The notes under the pieces are model-generated. The model was given only the letters and a program-made list of their open reading frames with translations, did no database searches and had not been told where the DNA came from. A stretch of 64,000 bases of DNA from Molanna angustata (taxonomy: Eukaryota > Arthropoda > Insecta > Trichoptera > Molannidae): assembly GCA_963576475.1 (NCBI GenBank), contig OY754970.1, forward strand, positions 38,033,447 through 38,097,446, in the 5' to 3' direction. Of this stretch, positions 21,344-32,950 are shown piece by piece (the stretch's first letter is position 1; every line of letters starts with the position of its first letter). Position numbers and translations under genes: made by a program.

Positions 21344-21785
21344 TCTTCATATTCTAAGTAAAAACTAATATAGAATTTAAACAAATATCACACGGTATCT
21401 ATTTTAATTCTTCGTGTAATGTTTACAAGTTTTTAATGGAGTGGAGCTTGCCGCAGATTACGAAGATCAACTCGTCAAATCGAGCAGCTGCGTCCTATAC
21501 CATCAAATTTTACAAAGCATCAAATCGGCCAGAACATTTTATAAATAACACTACCTACGTGGTTTGATGCCGAGTCGAATTTCATTCCGTCATGTTATTT
21601 CACATTTGTCAGACTGTCTAATTTATATGACAGACTTGTTAGTCCTTCCGTTGTGGATATCGATCAATTTTACGATATTTAAGTGCATTAATTATAATGT
21701 ACACAGTTATTTATTTTATCCACAGCTCTCTGTAATTGTGGATATCTAAACGGTTAATTAGTTCACACATATGCATTTATATTAT

Positions 21786-21995
21786 TATGACATATCCAAC
21801 AATGTGGGGTGAACAGCGACAGGTGTGCATTACATTATAAAAAGAAGCAGGACATTATGTCTGTATCCCCACAAACCAGTCTCGTCTTACCTATGAAGGC
21901 ATCACATTCAGATTGGGTGGTGAACCTCAAACTTGCTGAACTTTGTGAGATGTTATTATCCCTGTTGAATTTTCGATTACGGGACACTCGGAAAC
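21786..21995 (-). mobile_element. Repeat family C, minus-strand copy
   Basis: AATGTGGGGTGAACAGCGAC, then CCAGTCTCGTCTTACCTATG and TTGTGAGATGTTATTATCCC, are the reverse complement of the 6040 copy. Confidence 0.65.
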
Positions 21996-22084
21996 AATGA
22001 TAATAGAAAAATGTAAATTTTAATTTCAATTCGGAAGCAAATATTAGAAGCCACATCAACAGCAGAGCATTTATGCTAATTTAC

Positions 22085-22190
22085 ATGTAGGGGTTAAAGA
22101 GGTGACAAATGTTTGTCTGTAACGGCATGTTTGACGTTCGGTACTCTCCGCCTACCCTGTCAGGGATACGGCCTGATGGTTTCTTCGTAT
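22085..22190 (+). mobile_element. LINE/SINE 3' tail fragment
   Basis: CTACCCTGTCAGGGATACGG followed by CCTGATGG has the CCC..GGGATA..TGATGG tail seen in the RTE-like and family C ends. Confidence 0.45.
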
Positions 22191-22617
22191 TTATTATTGT
22201 TTTGGATTTGACTCAAGAGGACCTTGTGTCAATCCCTTTGGTATTTCACTCCACGACATTTTGAACGAAATCGTTTTCGAACAAAACTTGAAATATTTCA
22301 AACAACTAATGATTTTTTAGTTTCTCTAATAAAATCGATTTAGATTATGTGAAATTTTGAAATATGTAACAAATTTCGATGCAAAAGTACTTATCATTTA
22401 TGAGAATGTCGAATTATGTGATATTGTTTAATAACTTTTTTTAATATCTTATATAAGTGAATTGATAAAAATATGACAAATGTCGCATTATTATAAAACG
22501 TTGGTTGTGTTTTTTTTTTAGTTCAAATATTATGACTAATGTGAATTTCCACCTTTGTTTATTAATACATTTTCCTTACATTTTATATTGATTAGATTAA
22601 GGTTTATTTTTACATTA

Positions 22618-23001
22618 CCCCCTATTCAGTAACTATTGCAACTAAAATAGGAACGTTCTAAAATTGTAGATAGATTTACGGTCTTATTTCAGCGTTATAA
22701 AATGTAAATTTGGACTAAATGGAATAGGAACGTATCTATATTGGCCGGAATGTTCTTAAAAAGTTACTGAATCTGACGTATTAAGAATAATTATGAAAAT
22801 TATGAAATATACATAATTTTCATAATTATTCAAAATATGTCTAATTCAGTATCTTTTAAAGAACATTCCGGCCAATATAGATACGTTCCTATTCCATTTA
22901 GTCCAAATTTACATTTTTTAACGCTGAAATAAGACCGTAAATCTAAAATCTACAATTTTAGAACGTTCCTATTTTAGTTACAATAGTTACTGAATAGGGG
23001 G
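22618..23001. mobile_element. 384-bp foldback MITE with TA target site
   Basis: The arms are long inverted repeats starting CCCCCTATTCAGTAACT and ending AGTTACTGAATAGGGGG. TA flanks it at 22616-22617 and 23002-23003. The centre is AATAATTATGAAAATTATG with its complement. The TA duplication suggests Tc1/mariner-type mobilisation. Confidence 0.8.
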
Positions 23002-23003
23002 TA

Positions 23004-23750
23004 TTGAATATCTACTTATAATTTTATATTTTATATCTTTTATTAATATTTTATTTTTTCATTTTATTTCATTTTTAGAGTACAGACAGTATGAAGAAGA
23101 ATATTTAGTTTTTTTTGTTTATATATATTTTATTTGAATTAAGTATTTATAATGTTCGCGTATAGCGCAGCTTTTAACTTTAAACTTATATTTTTTATGC
23201 AATGTCTTATATTTAAAAGTCTTCAACATGTTTTTACTTAATAGTTTATGAGTTTGTTTTGTTTATTGATACTATTTATTACTTTTATATTTATTTTTTT
23301 TGAAATTTCATCCACTATTTAAGTATGGCTTACTCTTCGTACGGTGAAAGTACGCACTGGCTATTTATATAATAACGAAATTCCAATAAAAAGGCGATCA
23401 TAATTTTTTAAATGAAAAAAAAATACTCCTTCACCCCAAAGGGATATTATTATTTGCCAAAAAGGTAAAACTGTTCTCAAGTACGAGTATTGTTCGCTGT
23501 ACAATTAACTTTGATTAGTTATAAAATATAAACATAATGGTATTATTCTATCTCTAATCGAAAAAAAAATATTCTATGAAAAAAAAACACCGAAACTAAA
23601 TACAACTCGAAAATGTTTTTAAATTTAAGAGTGAATATAAACCTAAACACGCCAATTTGAAATCAAATATATTAAATATGTGTTTATAAAAAAAATACTA
23701 TAACTAAGTTTAGTTTGTCGATCGACAATTCTTGATAGAACTCCATTGTA
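23004..23750. other. Intergenic, nothing recognised
   Basis: Very AT-rich with poly-A and poly-T runs. Confidence 0.5.
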
Positions 23751-23810
23751 CGTTAATATGTTATAAAAAAATATAAAAATACTTGGTTATAGTTCTATTG
23801 TTTTTATTAG

Positions 23811-23851
23811 ATTATTGACGCGTTTCGTGCAAAGCACATCGTCAGAATAAT
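23811..23851 (-). ncRNA. Hammerhead ribozyme of Penelope-like element
   Basis: Minus strand, 23851 to 23811. Stem I is ATTATT/AATAAT (6 bp). The core is CTGACGA. Stem II is GTGC-TTT-GCAC after one unpaired T. Then come GAAA, a minimal stem III (C-GC-G) and the cleavage triplet GTC. All core positions (CUGANGA, GAAA, NUH) are present. Short stem III ribozymes of this kind are known from Penelope-like pseudo-LTRs and work best as dimers. Confidence 0.7.
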
Positions 23852-24214
23852 GCTCTACAAGACTGAGACTAGTGGTTATATACAAAATTACATGACAGGT
23901 GTATAAAAATGTTGGTTTTTGAACGGTTGAAAAGAAGTTATATAATGCAAATGAATCTATACAAATCTACGTTTTAATACAGTGAAGGTAGTTGGGTCAC
24001 TGGTTGTAGTCCCCTGTGTCCATTAGGTCTGTAACAAAAGAAACGACAGCAGTAAAAATCGAAAGGTAAATAATATTGTATTTATTGGTTTATTGTTATC
24101 TTTTAAGTGTGGTTAAAACCAATGTATTTCATAGCTATTTGGTAGTTATAATTATGAACTGCTTAATTTTAATCTTAATGCATTTAACAACAAAGGAAGG
24201 TATATGTCTGTCTA

Positions 24215-24965
24215 ACCCCCACTTTCACCAAGGTTCCTAAGCCCTAAAATCAATTTTTTGATGCACTTTGCGTAAAATTTCGTTTCACCAAACAATCTTA
24301 CTACCGTTAAGTGACGCCGGCGACTCTACTCTTAAGTGACGGTCTATTGTGGATTAAGCCATTCATCAACGTATTTTGTAACTAAAATTATTACATTTTA
24401 GCACTTATTGTTAGTTGTTTTGTGTCATAAGTGTTATATTTTATGTTATATTTAATTTTTCTATATTATCCAGATATAAAATTGAATTTTATTTAAAACA
24501 GCATAACTGATGTCAACGAAAACAATAATAGCGATATGCACAATAACACAGGTAGCTGGGGTAGAATAGCAGGTATACGATATGTTTGTAAACATGGTAT
24601 CAGGTATACAGCGCTCGCGGCCATTCACGACACTAATGCGAATATACCTACTGATGAGACAAAAGTATTACTTTTTTTTATACAATTTCAAAAACATGTA
24701 AAAATTGTGAACTACACACTGAATAATATTTGATTGTTATTTTAATAAAGGAAACAATATAAATTATGTGCTCTTGATTTTTAAATATTTCTATATAATT
24801 AAACTTCAGTTCGTATTCCTGTACACCGGAAATTTAAGGAGAGTTGAGCCTAGGGCTCAATTAAGAATGTTGGTTTTTAGTTGGTGAAACGCAAATTCAC
24901 TGAGTGATGCACTCAAGGATTTGAGCTCCGAGCAGGTAGTTAGTTGATGATCCATTTGATACTCC
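24215..24965. other. Possible nested DNA transposon inside the Penelope-like element
   Basis: TTTCACCAAGG near 24225 and CCTTGGTGAA near 24965 are inverted and could be the ends of an insertion of about 750 bp. The inner sequence has no identified transposase. The 65-codon frame at 24536 is unremarkable. Confidence 0.3.
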
Positions 24966-25026
24966 TTGGTGAACACGGCCATTACCCATTGGTTTCAATA
25001 ATGGTGAATATATATGATCAATTTGT

Positions 25027-25356
25027 TTATTGATGAGTAATTTTTGTGGATCCTTTTTTAACTCTGTTTATTTCTAATATTTCTAGTCGGTCAAGTTTTC
25101 TCCCTTTTATTCCCCGATGTATTATATTTATATTATGGTCACTATTAAATTGGTGGTTGTTTTCGTTTATATGTTCTGCAAAATTTGAGGTGTCTTTCTT
25201 TAATCTAATGCATGCCATGTGTTCTTTAATTCTTGTTTTAAAGGCACGGCCTGTTTGTCCAATATATGTTCCCGTACATGAGTTACAATTTAGTTCATAA
25301 ATTCCGCTGTTATCCAACTGTTCAACCTTGTCTTTATTATTTACGAAACGCGTCAA
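25027..25356 (-). pseudogene. GIY-YIG endonuclease fragment of Penelope-like element
   Basis: The minus frame of 109 codons has GIYELNC, then SCTGTYIGQTGR, then TRIKEH with the conserved Arg and Glu, and SNFAEHINENNHQF with downstream His/Asn. This is the C-terminal GIY-YIG nuclease that Penelope-like elements use to nick target DNA. Known members carry about 500 residues of reverse transcriptase ahead of it, absent here. The first residues (MTRF) come from the inverted terminal repeat, so the ATG is a product of the rearrangement. The domain core itself is intact. Confidence 0.85.
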
Positions 25357-25742
25357 TAATCTAATAAAAACAATAGAACTATAACCAAGTATTTTTATAT
25401 TTTTTTATAACATATTAACGTAAAATACTATAAGTTTTTTAAACATTTCTCTAGTGAATGTTCGTCACACTATTTTATAATTTAGTTGAAATTCCCCTAA
25501 AAATATATTACGAATATCTTATTTGCAGTATTTTTTTTTAAATTACCCCATAACTATATGTCATAAGGAAATAAATCTATTATGTGTTCAAAAGAGTGCA
25601 TAAAATCAAAGTGAGTGACTGATGTAGTTTTTTTTCGATTCAAGACAGGTTTGTTCTTGAAATGCAAAAAAATAATAAATCTTGGGTTTCCGATAAATTA
25701 CATCACTCATAAACCCTTTTTAACGCACGCGATAGTCAATAT

Positions 25743-25925
25743 GTCCAATTCTGAATCGTCTAAATTTATCCGTCTGAATTTTAGTACCTACATGAGAAAT
25801 GTAAAAAAGTTGCTTGCATTAATACGAGACTCGTTACGTCGCAACCGCGTATAAAATCCTTTTATCCACAGTCGCCCTTTGGTTACAGACATTTTCGTAC
25901 TATGAAACGAATCAGAATAGGACAT
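25743..25925. mobile_element. Short TIR element, family F, copy 1
   Basis: Inverted ends CCAATTCTGAATCGTCTAAA and GAAACGAATCAGAATAGGA. The inner sequence aligns in reverse with 45055-45277. Confidence 0.6.
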
Positions 25926-26224
25926 ATTATTACTAAAACGTATTTAGTCACTTAGCTTTATATCCCTTTGTCATGTATTCTATAAAATACTTATAATTTT
26001 CGCCAAATATCTTGAATCTGCATATCTACTCATGAAGTTGATAACAGTAAAATAATTAAGATCAGCTTCAGAATTTAGCAATCTTTGCAGCTAAATTAAT
26101 TGAATAATAATATTAATTTATACAACTCTTAATGAAAATTTCATATTAAACGTTGATATTAACAATTTGTCGTGATTAATTTTAGAGAAAGATTAAGGCA
26201 CGCTAAGAACGTGTCACGAGTAGC

Positions 26225-26345
26225 CTTCCTGGATTCCGGGTGCGCAGAGCGCAAATTTGTGTCTTTTTGCTTCGTTGGTCTACGTCCAAATCGCCTTCCT
26301 TGGCGAAATGGCTCAAGATATTTGGCGACAGCTATACCTATGATG
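26225..26345 (+). repeat. Dispersed repeat D, copy 2
   Basis: CCGGGTGCGCAGAGCGC, TGTGTCTTTTTGCTTCG and CAAATCGCC match the copy at 6350. Confidence 0.45.
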
Positions 26346-26349
26346 TTTT

Positions 26350-27615
26350 ATATTTTTTAACGGAAATAAATCTTATCAGATTATAATTTATAGCTGATCT
26401 AAATGTTTTACAAGACTTTGAATAAATAATGCAGTCATTTCTTATCTGTTCGTCATTTCTTTGAATCGAAATACCTTTTTCGTGACTTGAGTGTGATTCA
26501 CTCGAAGAAGCATGTTATAATACTTTACGAGTTTAGCTTTAAATTTAATCATAAGAAATGTATCACTAACAAATTAATCATAACCTATACCTACATATCA
26601 TGTATTTACTTAAATTAACCTGTTTAACTTAAGTTTTTTTTTAAGTTCCAGCCATTTTACTCTAACAGTTGTATATTTTTATAAGATACTAAAATTCAGT
26701 TTTGTTTATGCCTTATAATACATTTGAATATCAAATATATTAGTAATTGTAAGTCAAGTGCGATGCCAGCTGAAAATACAATCTACAGTAAAAAATAAAC
26801 AGACATATTATATTGTATTTAAGAATCACATTTGACTTTCGTAAAATATGTCAGATTGACTTGTATTTTTATCAATATTTATAAACAAACCTTATTTTTA
26901 GTTCGAACACTATTTGGTTGGCAGTTCTGACAGCCGCTAAGGAACGAATTGATTCAAATTTTCGTTCAATCAATCAACCGTGTTCCGATAACAAAAATGG
27001 ATACCGCATTGAACCATTTTTATAAATAATTTTTAAATTTCGATCGTTGGGTTAAATTTAATTTGAAATTGGAATAGGTACTTCTTAAATGTAGAGATTT
27101 AAAAAAAAAGAATTATCTAGGCTTTTATGAGCCATTAAAATATTTTCTTAAAATCTTTCAATCGGTGCTGTTTCGTGTACTCTCAAATACATTAATCGCA
27201 TAAACCAAACTGCACATTTAGAAATGTCAAAATTTCAATATTTTTTGTGTTTTAACGTCTTTAAATGAAAGAATGTCGGTAACATTGTACATATTTGTGT
27301 TGGATGTGAATATGTCGTACTGATCATGTAATTCGAATTCCACGTGTATTAACTGCATTTCAAAAGTTTTTTTTTGTTTGATGTAATCTTGATTCTTTTG
27401 TTTAAAAGGTCTTGTATGGTTCGATGCATTTATAAAATTCAAATAAATTCATTATTGTATATGATATTGAATGGAGACAGTATATAAGATACTATTTATC
27501 ATATAAATATGCCAAGTATTTGCCTACTCTAAGAGAATTTTATTTACATTGTTTTTACTCAATAAATTTGTACGTTTTTATAATTGTCCTTTTATTTTCA
27601 ATCCCATTTTTTAAA
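26350..27615. other. Intergenic, nothing recognised
   Basis: AT-rich. A 71-codon minus frame at 27227-27442 has no recognised motif. Confidence 0.45.
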
Positions 27616-27621
27616 ATCAAT

Positions 27622-27804
27622 CTAATTTATATTATTAGTAATCGATGGAATCAAGCAACTGAAAGGAAGTGCTAGACTATTAGTCCGAGATATAGCAACG
27701 TTTTCGATTAATCCTTTTTTAATGGTTGGTTTTTTATCTTTCTTATTGAATATAGGTATGAAAAAGTTTGACACCTGGGAGTGGTTGCGTTTACCAGTGC
27801 TCAT
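27622..27804 (-). repeat. Inverted repeat arm of unknown element (minus copy)
   Basis: The minus frame includes NHSQVSNFFIPIFNK and KKPTIKK. The + strand at 28425-28560 has the corresponding NCSQVPDLPFFIPIFNK and KKPATIK, so these are inverted copies of one sequence about 0.7 kb apart. The protein-level similarity may only reflect nucleotide similarity. Confidence 0.5.
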
Positions 27805-27869
27805 CTTCTTTATAGATGAAGATATTTAAACATTATTTTAATATAATTTGTACTTGTATATTAGCATCA

Positions 27870-28110
27870 TCATCATTGGCGCTACAGCCCTGTGTGTGCC
27901 CTGGCCTCCAGAATCCTTCTCCAGCCGTCCCTGTCCTCCACCGCTCTCCTCCAGTTTGCTATTCCGATCGCCCTTATGTAATCTTGTGTCCTCCAGCCAT
28001 CTTAGCTTAGGCCTGCCTCTAACTTTTCTGCCCTCTGGATTGGTAGGTATTAAGAACCTTTTTGGGGATACGATCATCATTCATCCGGCTGACATGTCCC
28101 AACCACTACT
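27870..28110 (-). pseudogene. LINE C-terminal fragment with ATG tail (minus)
   Basis: The minus strand reads GHVSRMNDDRIPKKVLNTY, then frames with RGRPKLRWLED and a Q/G-rich end (EKDSGGQGTHRAVAPM). It finishes in (ATG)n (GATGATGATGCT). The order GHxxRMxDDRIPKKVL..GRPxLRWLDD is typical of insect non-LTR C-termini. Frameshifts are present. Confidence 0.7.
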
Positions 28111-28424
28111 TTTATGAATTGTACAATGTTGGATTCGTCATAATATAATGCCTGTAGTTCGTGATTATATCGCATCCTCCAAAGTCCATTATCATTTACT
28201 GGGCCAAAAATCTTTCTTGTATGTTATTAGTACCTATAAAATCCGGCCATTTGTGACATATTTACTTACTGTTATTGAATTATGTAAAAAAAGAAGAATT
28301 TTTATTTGGGTGTGCGCTGAACAAACCACCAAGTTTCATTGTAATATGATGGACGGTATAAGAGCACAAAAAGGACCTACGAAGATACAAATGATACTGA
28401 AATCTACAATTTTCACCTATAGAA

Positions 28425-28560
28425 TAGGAATGCGCATTGGTAAATGCAATTGTTCCCAGGTACCAGACTTACCCTTTTTCATACCTATATTCAATAAGGA
28501 AGGAAATATCAAAAAACCGGCCACTATAAAAATGAATTGTTTTTTGATGTTGTTATCTCT
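28425..28560 (+). repeat. Inverted repeat arm of unknown element (plus copy)
   Basis: Partner of 27622-27804. It lies in a 154-codon + frame (28148-28612) that is otherwise unrecognised. Confidence 0.45.
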
Positions 28561-28612
28561 TATGCAATATTTGTCTGATAAAGATGTTCTGCAGCTTTGG
28601 CTTTGTCTATGA

Positions 28613-30740
28613 AGACATTTTAATCATTCTGTAGCTCAGTGGCGGTTGAAGATTGACCCCTTTCTACCTGCGGCCATACTCTCGAAATTACAATCCAAAT
28701 TAAATTTTAATCCATGTTTAGAACCTACCTACTTGCCGAAATATTCTCCGTACATTCAACCATTAATAGAGTATAACAATAAACGTATATTCTAATCACT
28801 ATTACGACTAGAACATAATTGTAATTGTACTTACCTTATTTTATATCATAAACGTTGGTTCTTCGCGAAAATTCGCAATTGGGATTGAATTCCAAATTCA
28901 AGAGTAGGTAGGTAATGCCGGCGAGCGATGATATGTATTACTATATCTCGATACAAAAATAAATTAAAAAAAAAAAACCAATTACTTAATAGATTTTATG
29001 TAGATCATTTTTTTATTACATCAAGTCTAAAGTAATGGTAATATTGAAGCACTTTCACATTTCTAATACTAACCCCTTATCGCAGGGGGTTATCGTAATA
29101 CGCGAGTAGAAAAAGCCAAATTATAATTTCTGGTACCCCCCCAACACCTTCGAAAACTTGAGAAACAAGTAAGAAAAAAAATATATTAATCAGTTTTTAC
29201 CCACTCACTGGGCGTGTAGTTTCCGGTAAATAACTTGAGTATTTTCGTCGTGTACTTAAAATCCCGAAAACAGGCAGTGGAGGCAGATGAATTCAATTTG
29301 GAAGATATATCCAGAGAAAGATGGGCAATAGAAAATACTTACTCAAAATAAATACCTATTAACAGACCCTATTATAACCCAAGGTTCCTTCCCGGTTTTG
29401 TCCTGCCACGGAGAGTTTGGGTATAGTAAAACAGAGTGAGAACAGAGCTGCTGCAATTACTTACTCTGGAGGCGGGGAAAAAGGGATAATCCTGACAGCG
29501 ATGCGGAGCTGAGCAGTCGGTGAAACACGTGGTACAACCAACTTTAAAAATTTAGTGGAAGCCTGCGACATCTACGCTACGAGGCGAAACCAGAGGCGGT
29601 GAACTGGCTCTTAGCGCTGGAACCTAGACTTTAAAATCTGATAAAAAACCTCACGAAAAGTAAAGTAAATACTTAATTCTTGTGCGCTCATTTTTTACCT
29701 TGTCATAAGTCTCATTACAAACTCTAACAGCTAAGAAAAAAATGTGATCTGCGGAGCGATGATATTTGCCTATAGTAATATTTTATATCTTCCTTTTTCG
29801 TTCCCCTTAGACAGTGCTCGTCAAAGTACGGCCCTGGCACCAAAAATACACGAGCAGGCGCGCAAGTCTTTCAGAAATTTAAAAACAGCAGATAACAGAT
29901 TTGAAATATTTTCTTTTTTGTATTAATATTGGTATCTTTGAAATACAATTGTTGGATTTAAAAAAAACAAGGATATATGGAGCTCTAAATTTGAACGTCT
30001 TTGTATTGATTAGGTAATATTGGCTGTTGAAAAAAGTTGCCGTTCTATCAGTGATATGTAATAGTTAGATATGCAATAGAATTCAAAAATCTGCACACTA
30101 AAACATGAGTCCTAATCAAAACATGTGTCCTAGCCAGTGATATCATATCACTGCGTTCTATACCTTTTCAGTTCTACATTTCATATTCACGCGGACAATA
30201 TTAAAATTTGTCAAGCGTGAATTTTATCATGAGTAAACTGAGAAATCGTCTTATTGATGACAACCTGGAATTGTGCCTAAAATTAAAAACAACAACATGC
30301 AAACCATAGTTAGTGTATTCTATGATTCAAACCTCACTAACTCCCAAGAAGCAAGGACATTGTTCGCATTAAGTGTTTGTCAGTTATTATCATAATTTAA
30401 ATGTATGGATACCTACTTTAATATTAATTTTATCAATAAATAGGATATTTTTAAGACTGAAATCAAGTTTTATTTATCGTACCTGTAATTTAATGAAGGT
30501 CTCTAATTTAAATAAAAGTTTACTAAATTAATAAACAGATTTAGCTCTCATTCTTTTTAGTCTTTGTAATATTGTAATGAATTATATTTGGCTCTTTGGC
30601 GAATAAGTTTGCCGACCACTGCTCTGAGGTATTTTTTCGCTCATATAATAATATACATATATACATAATTTCGTAGCTCCGCGTTTCGCTAGTCGATTTC
30701 CAAGTATATTCTCCACACTATTCAGTCATTCAACGATTCA
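28613..30740. other. Intergenic, no firm feature
   Basis: AT-rich apart from 29380-29640, a more GC-rich decayed block (GGAGGCGGGGAAAAAGGG). A short + frame near 29250-29350 ends EDISRERWAIENTYSK without splice support. Confidence 0.4.
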
Positions 30741-30942
30741 ACTACAGGGGCTTGCCATATTATTAGACTTAATACAAAAAAAACAATATTTCTCTGTTAT
30801 TTTGACTTTTGTGGAATTTTTTTTCAATTTTTATGTTCTTATTTTACGTTTGGACCTAGAATAAATAAAACCCAATGTTGTTTTCAATTAAAAAAATTAT
30901 TTACTGTACAAAAAAATTAAAAATGGAACATGAAGCACAGAC

Positions 30943-31416
30943 TTAATATATATTGTATGGTGCCCTTTTCCAGTCATCCTCGGTGAAATTTTTATATTTC
31001 TTTGCCCATTCTAAACGTTTTTTAATCATAGTTGGTGTTAATTTAGGTTTCCTAGCTGGTCGTCGAGAAGTTAACCCAAATTCCTTTAATCGTCTCTGCA
31101 CCGTGCGTTGAGATATGTCAATGCCCTGTTCCTTTATTTGCTTGGTCAGCAGATTTACTGGATGTTTCCTATTCTCCAAGCACACATCCCTAATTTTTCT
31201 GTCGGTTCTAGGGGTTGTGATTCTTTTTCTCCCACAAGATCCTTTACGGGCAGATTGCAAAGGTACTTCCAAATCCAATTTTTGCTTTACTCTCTTCACA
31301 GTGCTTTGGGAAACTTTGAGAGTCTCTGCTATTTTATACTGAGACACGTCAGTGTTATTCAATAATCCACGAATTTCTCCCAATTTACGTGGAGAGATAT
31401 CAGAAGTCCTGCCCAT
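30943..31416 (-). pseudogene. Tc1-like transposase, N-terminal half only
   Basis: 157 codons starting MGRTSDISPRKLGEIRGLL. The first helix-turn-helix is at about residues 8-50 (YKIAETLKVSQSTVKRVK). A GRKR hook comes at about 62-66, and a second helix-turn-helix at about 70-118 (RKIRDV, then ISQRTVQRRLKEFGL). The linker ARKPKLTPTMIKKRLEWAKK leads into FTEDDWKR, normally followed by the first catalytic Asp. Here it runs into APYNIY and a stop. The whole DDE domain (about 190 residues) is missing, and only 200 bp remain to the terminal repeat. It could still bind transposon ends but cannot cut. It is one uninterrupted frame with an ATG start. Confidence 0.85.
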
Positions 31417-31550
31417 AGCTAAAAAAATAAGCGAAAAGTTAGGTTATGTGATTACTTTCTGACAAAAAAATAACAAACGTTTATAATCAAATTGACAATA
31501 TGCAAAAACCTTTCAAACAAGATAAACGATAAAAACATACCTTTTTAACC

Positions 31551-31833
31551 GTTTCAGTGCTAATCTCGAGACGTTATCGTGATGAATCATACGCTACACC
31601 AGTGCGGATCTCGATAGGTAATCGTGATGGACAATGCTCCACTTTAACTCGCTGTAGAAATCTTATTTATCGACATATCCAAAAAATAATAATTACATCG
31701 TGTAACCGAATCATTTATCTAAGTAAATACGATTTTAAAAAAATTTAAAAAAAATTCGGTAGATGGCAGTAGAGTGTTTACTTTTTATCTATTTCATCTC
31801 GATACGTAATCGAGACCCGCACTGAGATACCGC
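31551..31833. mobile_element. Small inverted-repeat insertion inside the Tc1-like element
   Basis: TTCAGTGCTAATCTCGAGAC on the left and CTCGATACGTAATCGAGACC then CGCACTGAG on the right are imperfectly complementary. Another inner copy, CAGTGCGGATCTCGATAGG, lies at 31600. Confidence 0.45.
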
Positions 31834-32950
31834 TTTGTATGGATATTAATGTTGCTTATAACCCATATCCGAGTTCGTAGAGATTGTGCGCCGGTTTAGA
31901 AAAATAATTATGTTCGGTTTTTATTTAGTTTATAAAAGTAAAGTATTTTGTTGTAAATTTATATGTTTTTATTTGTGTCTTAAACGTTGATTCATATTTC
32001 AAAATAACTTTTAAGTTCATGAGTTTTTTAGAGTAACTTCGATTTTTTGTGTTACCGACTTTGAAAATTTTACTAGGTGATAGACAAAATACATTTAACA
32101 TTTTTTGCTATTATGAATGAATTTTGCTTTTATAAATGTTCCGAAAAAGTAAGTACTCAGAGCCTGTTGAGTTATTTCAGTATTATATATAACAACCAAT
32201 GATTTTATGACTATTTTCTACTATATAAGTTGATAAAGTCGCGGTGCAGCGGCGCATAGGTCATAGCGCTTACAGATAAACTTCATACAAACGTATAAGG
32301 TACTAAGCAATTGTTGAAAACTGTGTTTGTTTTCGAAGAAATACTTAAAAATTCATAAATTTTAAGCTGATTTTTATTCACTATATAAATTCCTATATCT
32401 TTTTTTACCTATGTGATATTTTTTTGCTAATAAGTCATGGTTTTGTGAGCTGGAATGTTGAACAAATCAGTTAAATAGTATGCAGAAAAACAAAATAAAC
32501 AAAAAAATGTACTCAACATTTAAAACAGCTAAAAACGAATATTCTCGTCGAAGATTTCAAGTATCTCAGGTGAGTAGTTATTGAGATATGACGATTTTAA
32601 TTTTGTCCGAAAATTGCGCCGCACTGAGGTGTTACATTGTTTCGCATACGCTTAGCACGGAAAAGGTTAAAGTAAGATAATCCTTTTTTACACTCAAATC
32701 CTAGCTTCAAAACAAAATATTTCAGTGAAAAAATTGACAAAAACAACACGAGGAACCACTTGACCGCTTCTAAATAACATAAACAATTAAAAAGTGGGGG
32801 CAAGCGGTATTGCCATTTGAAAAAATATGTTGATAAATGTTGCCAGAGTGAAAAAAGTTATTATTCCACCACATTTGCCAAATATACAGGCATGCTTTCA
32901 AAAGATTTGTGTTAATATTCCAGTAAGTCTAATAATATGGCAAGGCACTG

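Larger units (their letters stand above)
23751..25420 (-). mobile_element. Truncated Penelope-like element with inverted terminal copies
   Basis: A perfect 78-bp inverted repeat (23751-23828 and 25343-25420) bounds a 1.67-kb segment. The left copy continues into a hammerhead ribozyme. The right copy abuts a GIY-YIG fragment on the minus strand. Pseudo-LTRs in inverted orientation next to a 5'-truncated body are known for Penelope-like elements. The reverse transcriptase is absent. Identical arms suggest a fairly recent insertion. Confidence 0.75.
30745..32950 (-). mobile_element. Tc1-like DNA transposon, defective
   Basis: The ends are CAGGGGCTTGCCATATTATT and its near-complement finishing AATAATATGGCAAGGCACTG, flanked by TA at 30743 and 32951. 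It carries a truncated transposase on the minus strand close to the left end. About 1.5 kb beyond the transposase start includes a smaller inverted-repeat insertion at 31551-31833. Confidence 0.8.

Noticed and set aside
28148..28612. 154-codon gene on +
   Set aside because: Part of it is an inverted copy of 27622-27804, and no domain or splice context is visible.
31108..31365. + strand frames over the Tc1 transposase
   Set aside because: Shadows of the minus-strand transposase frame.
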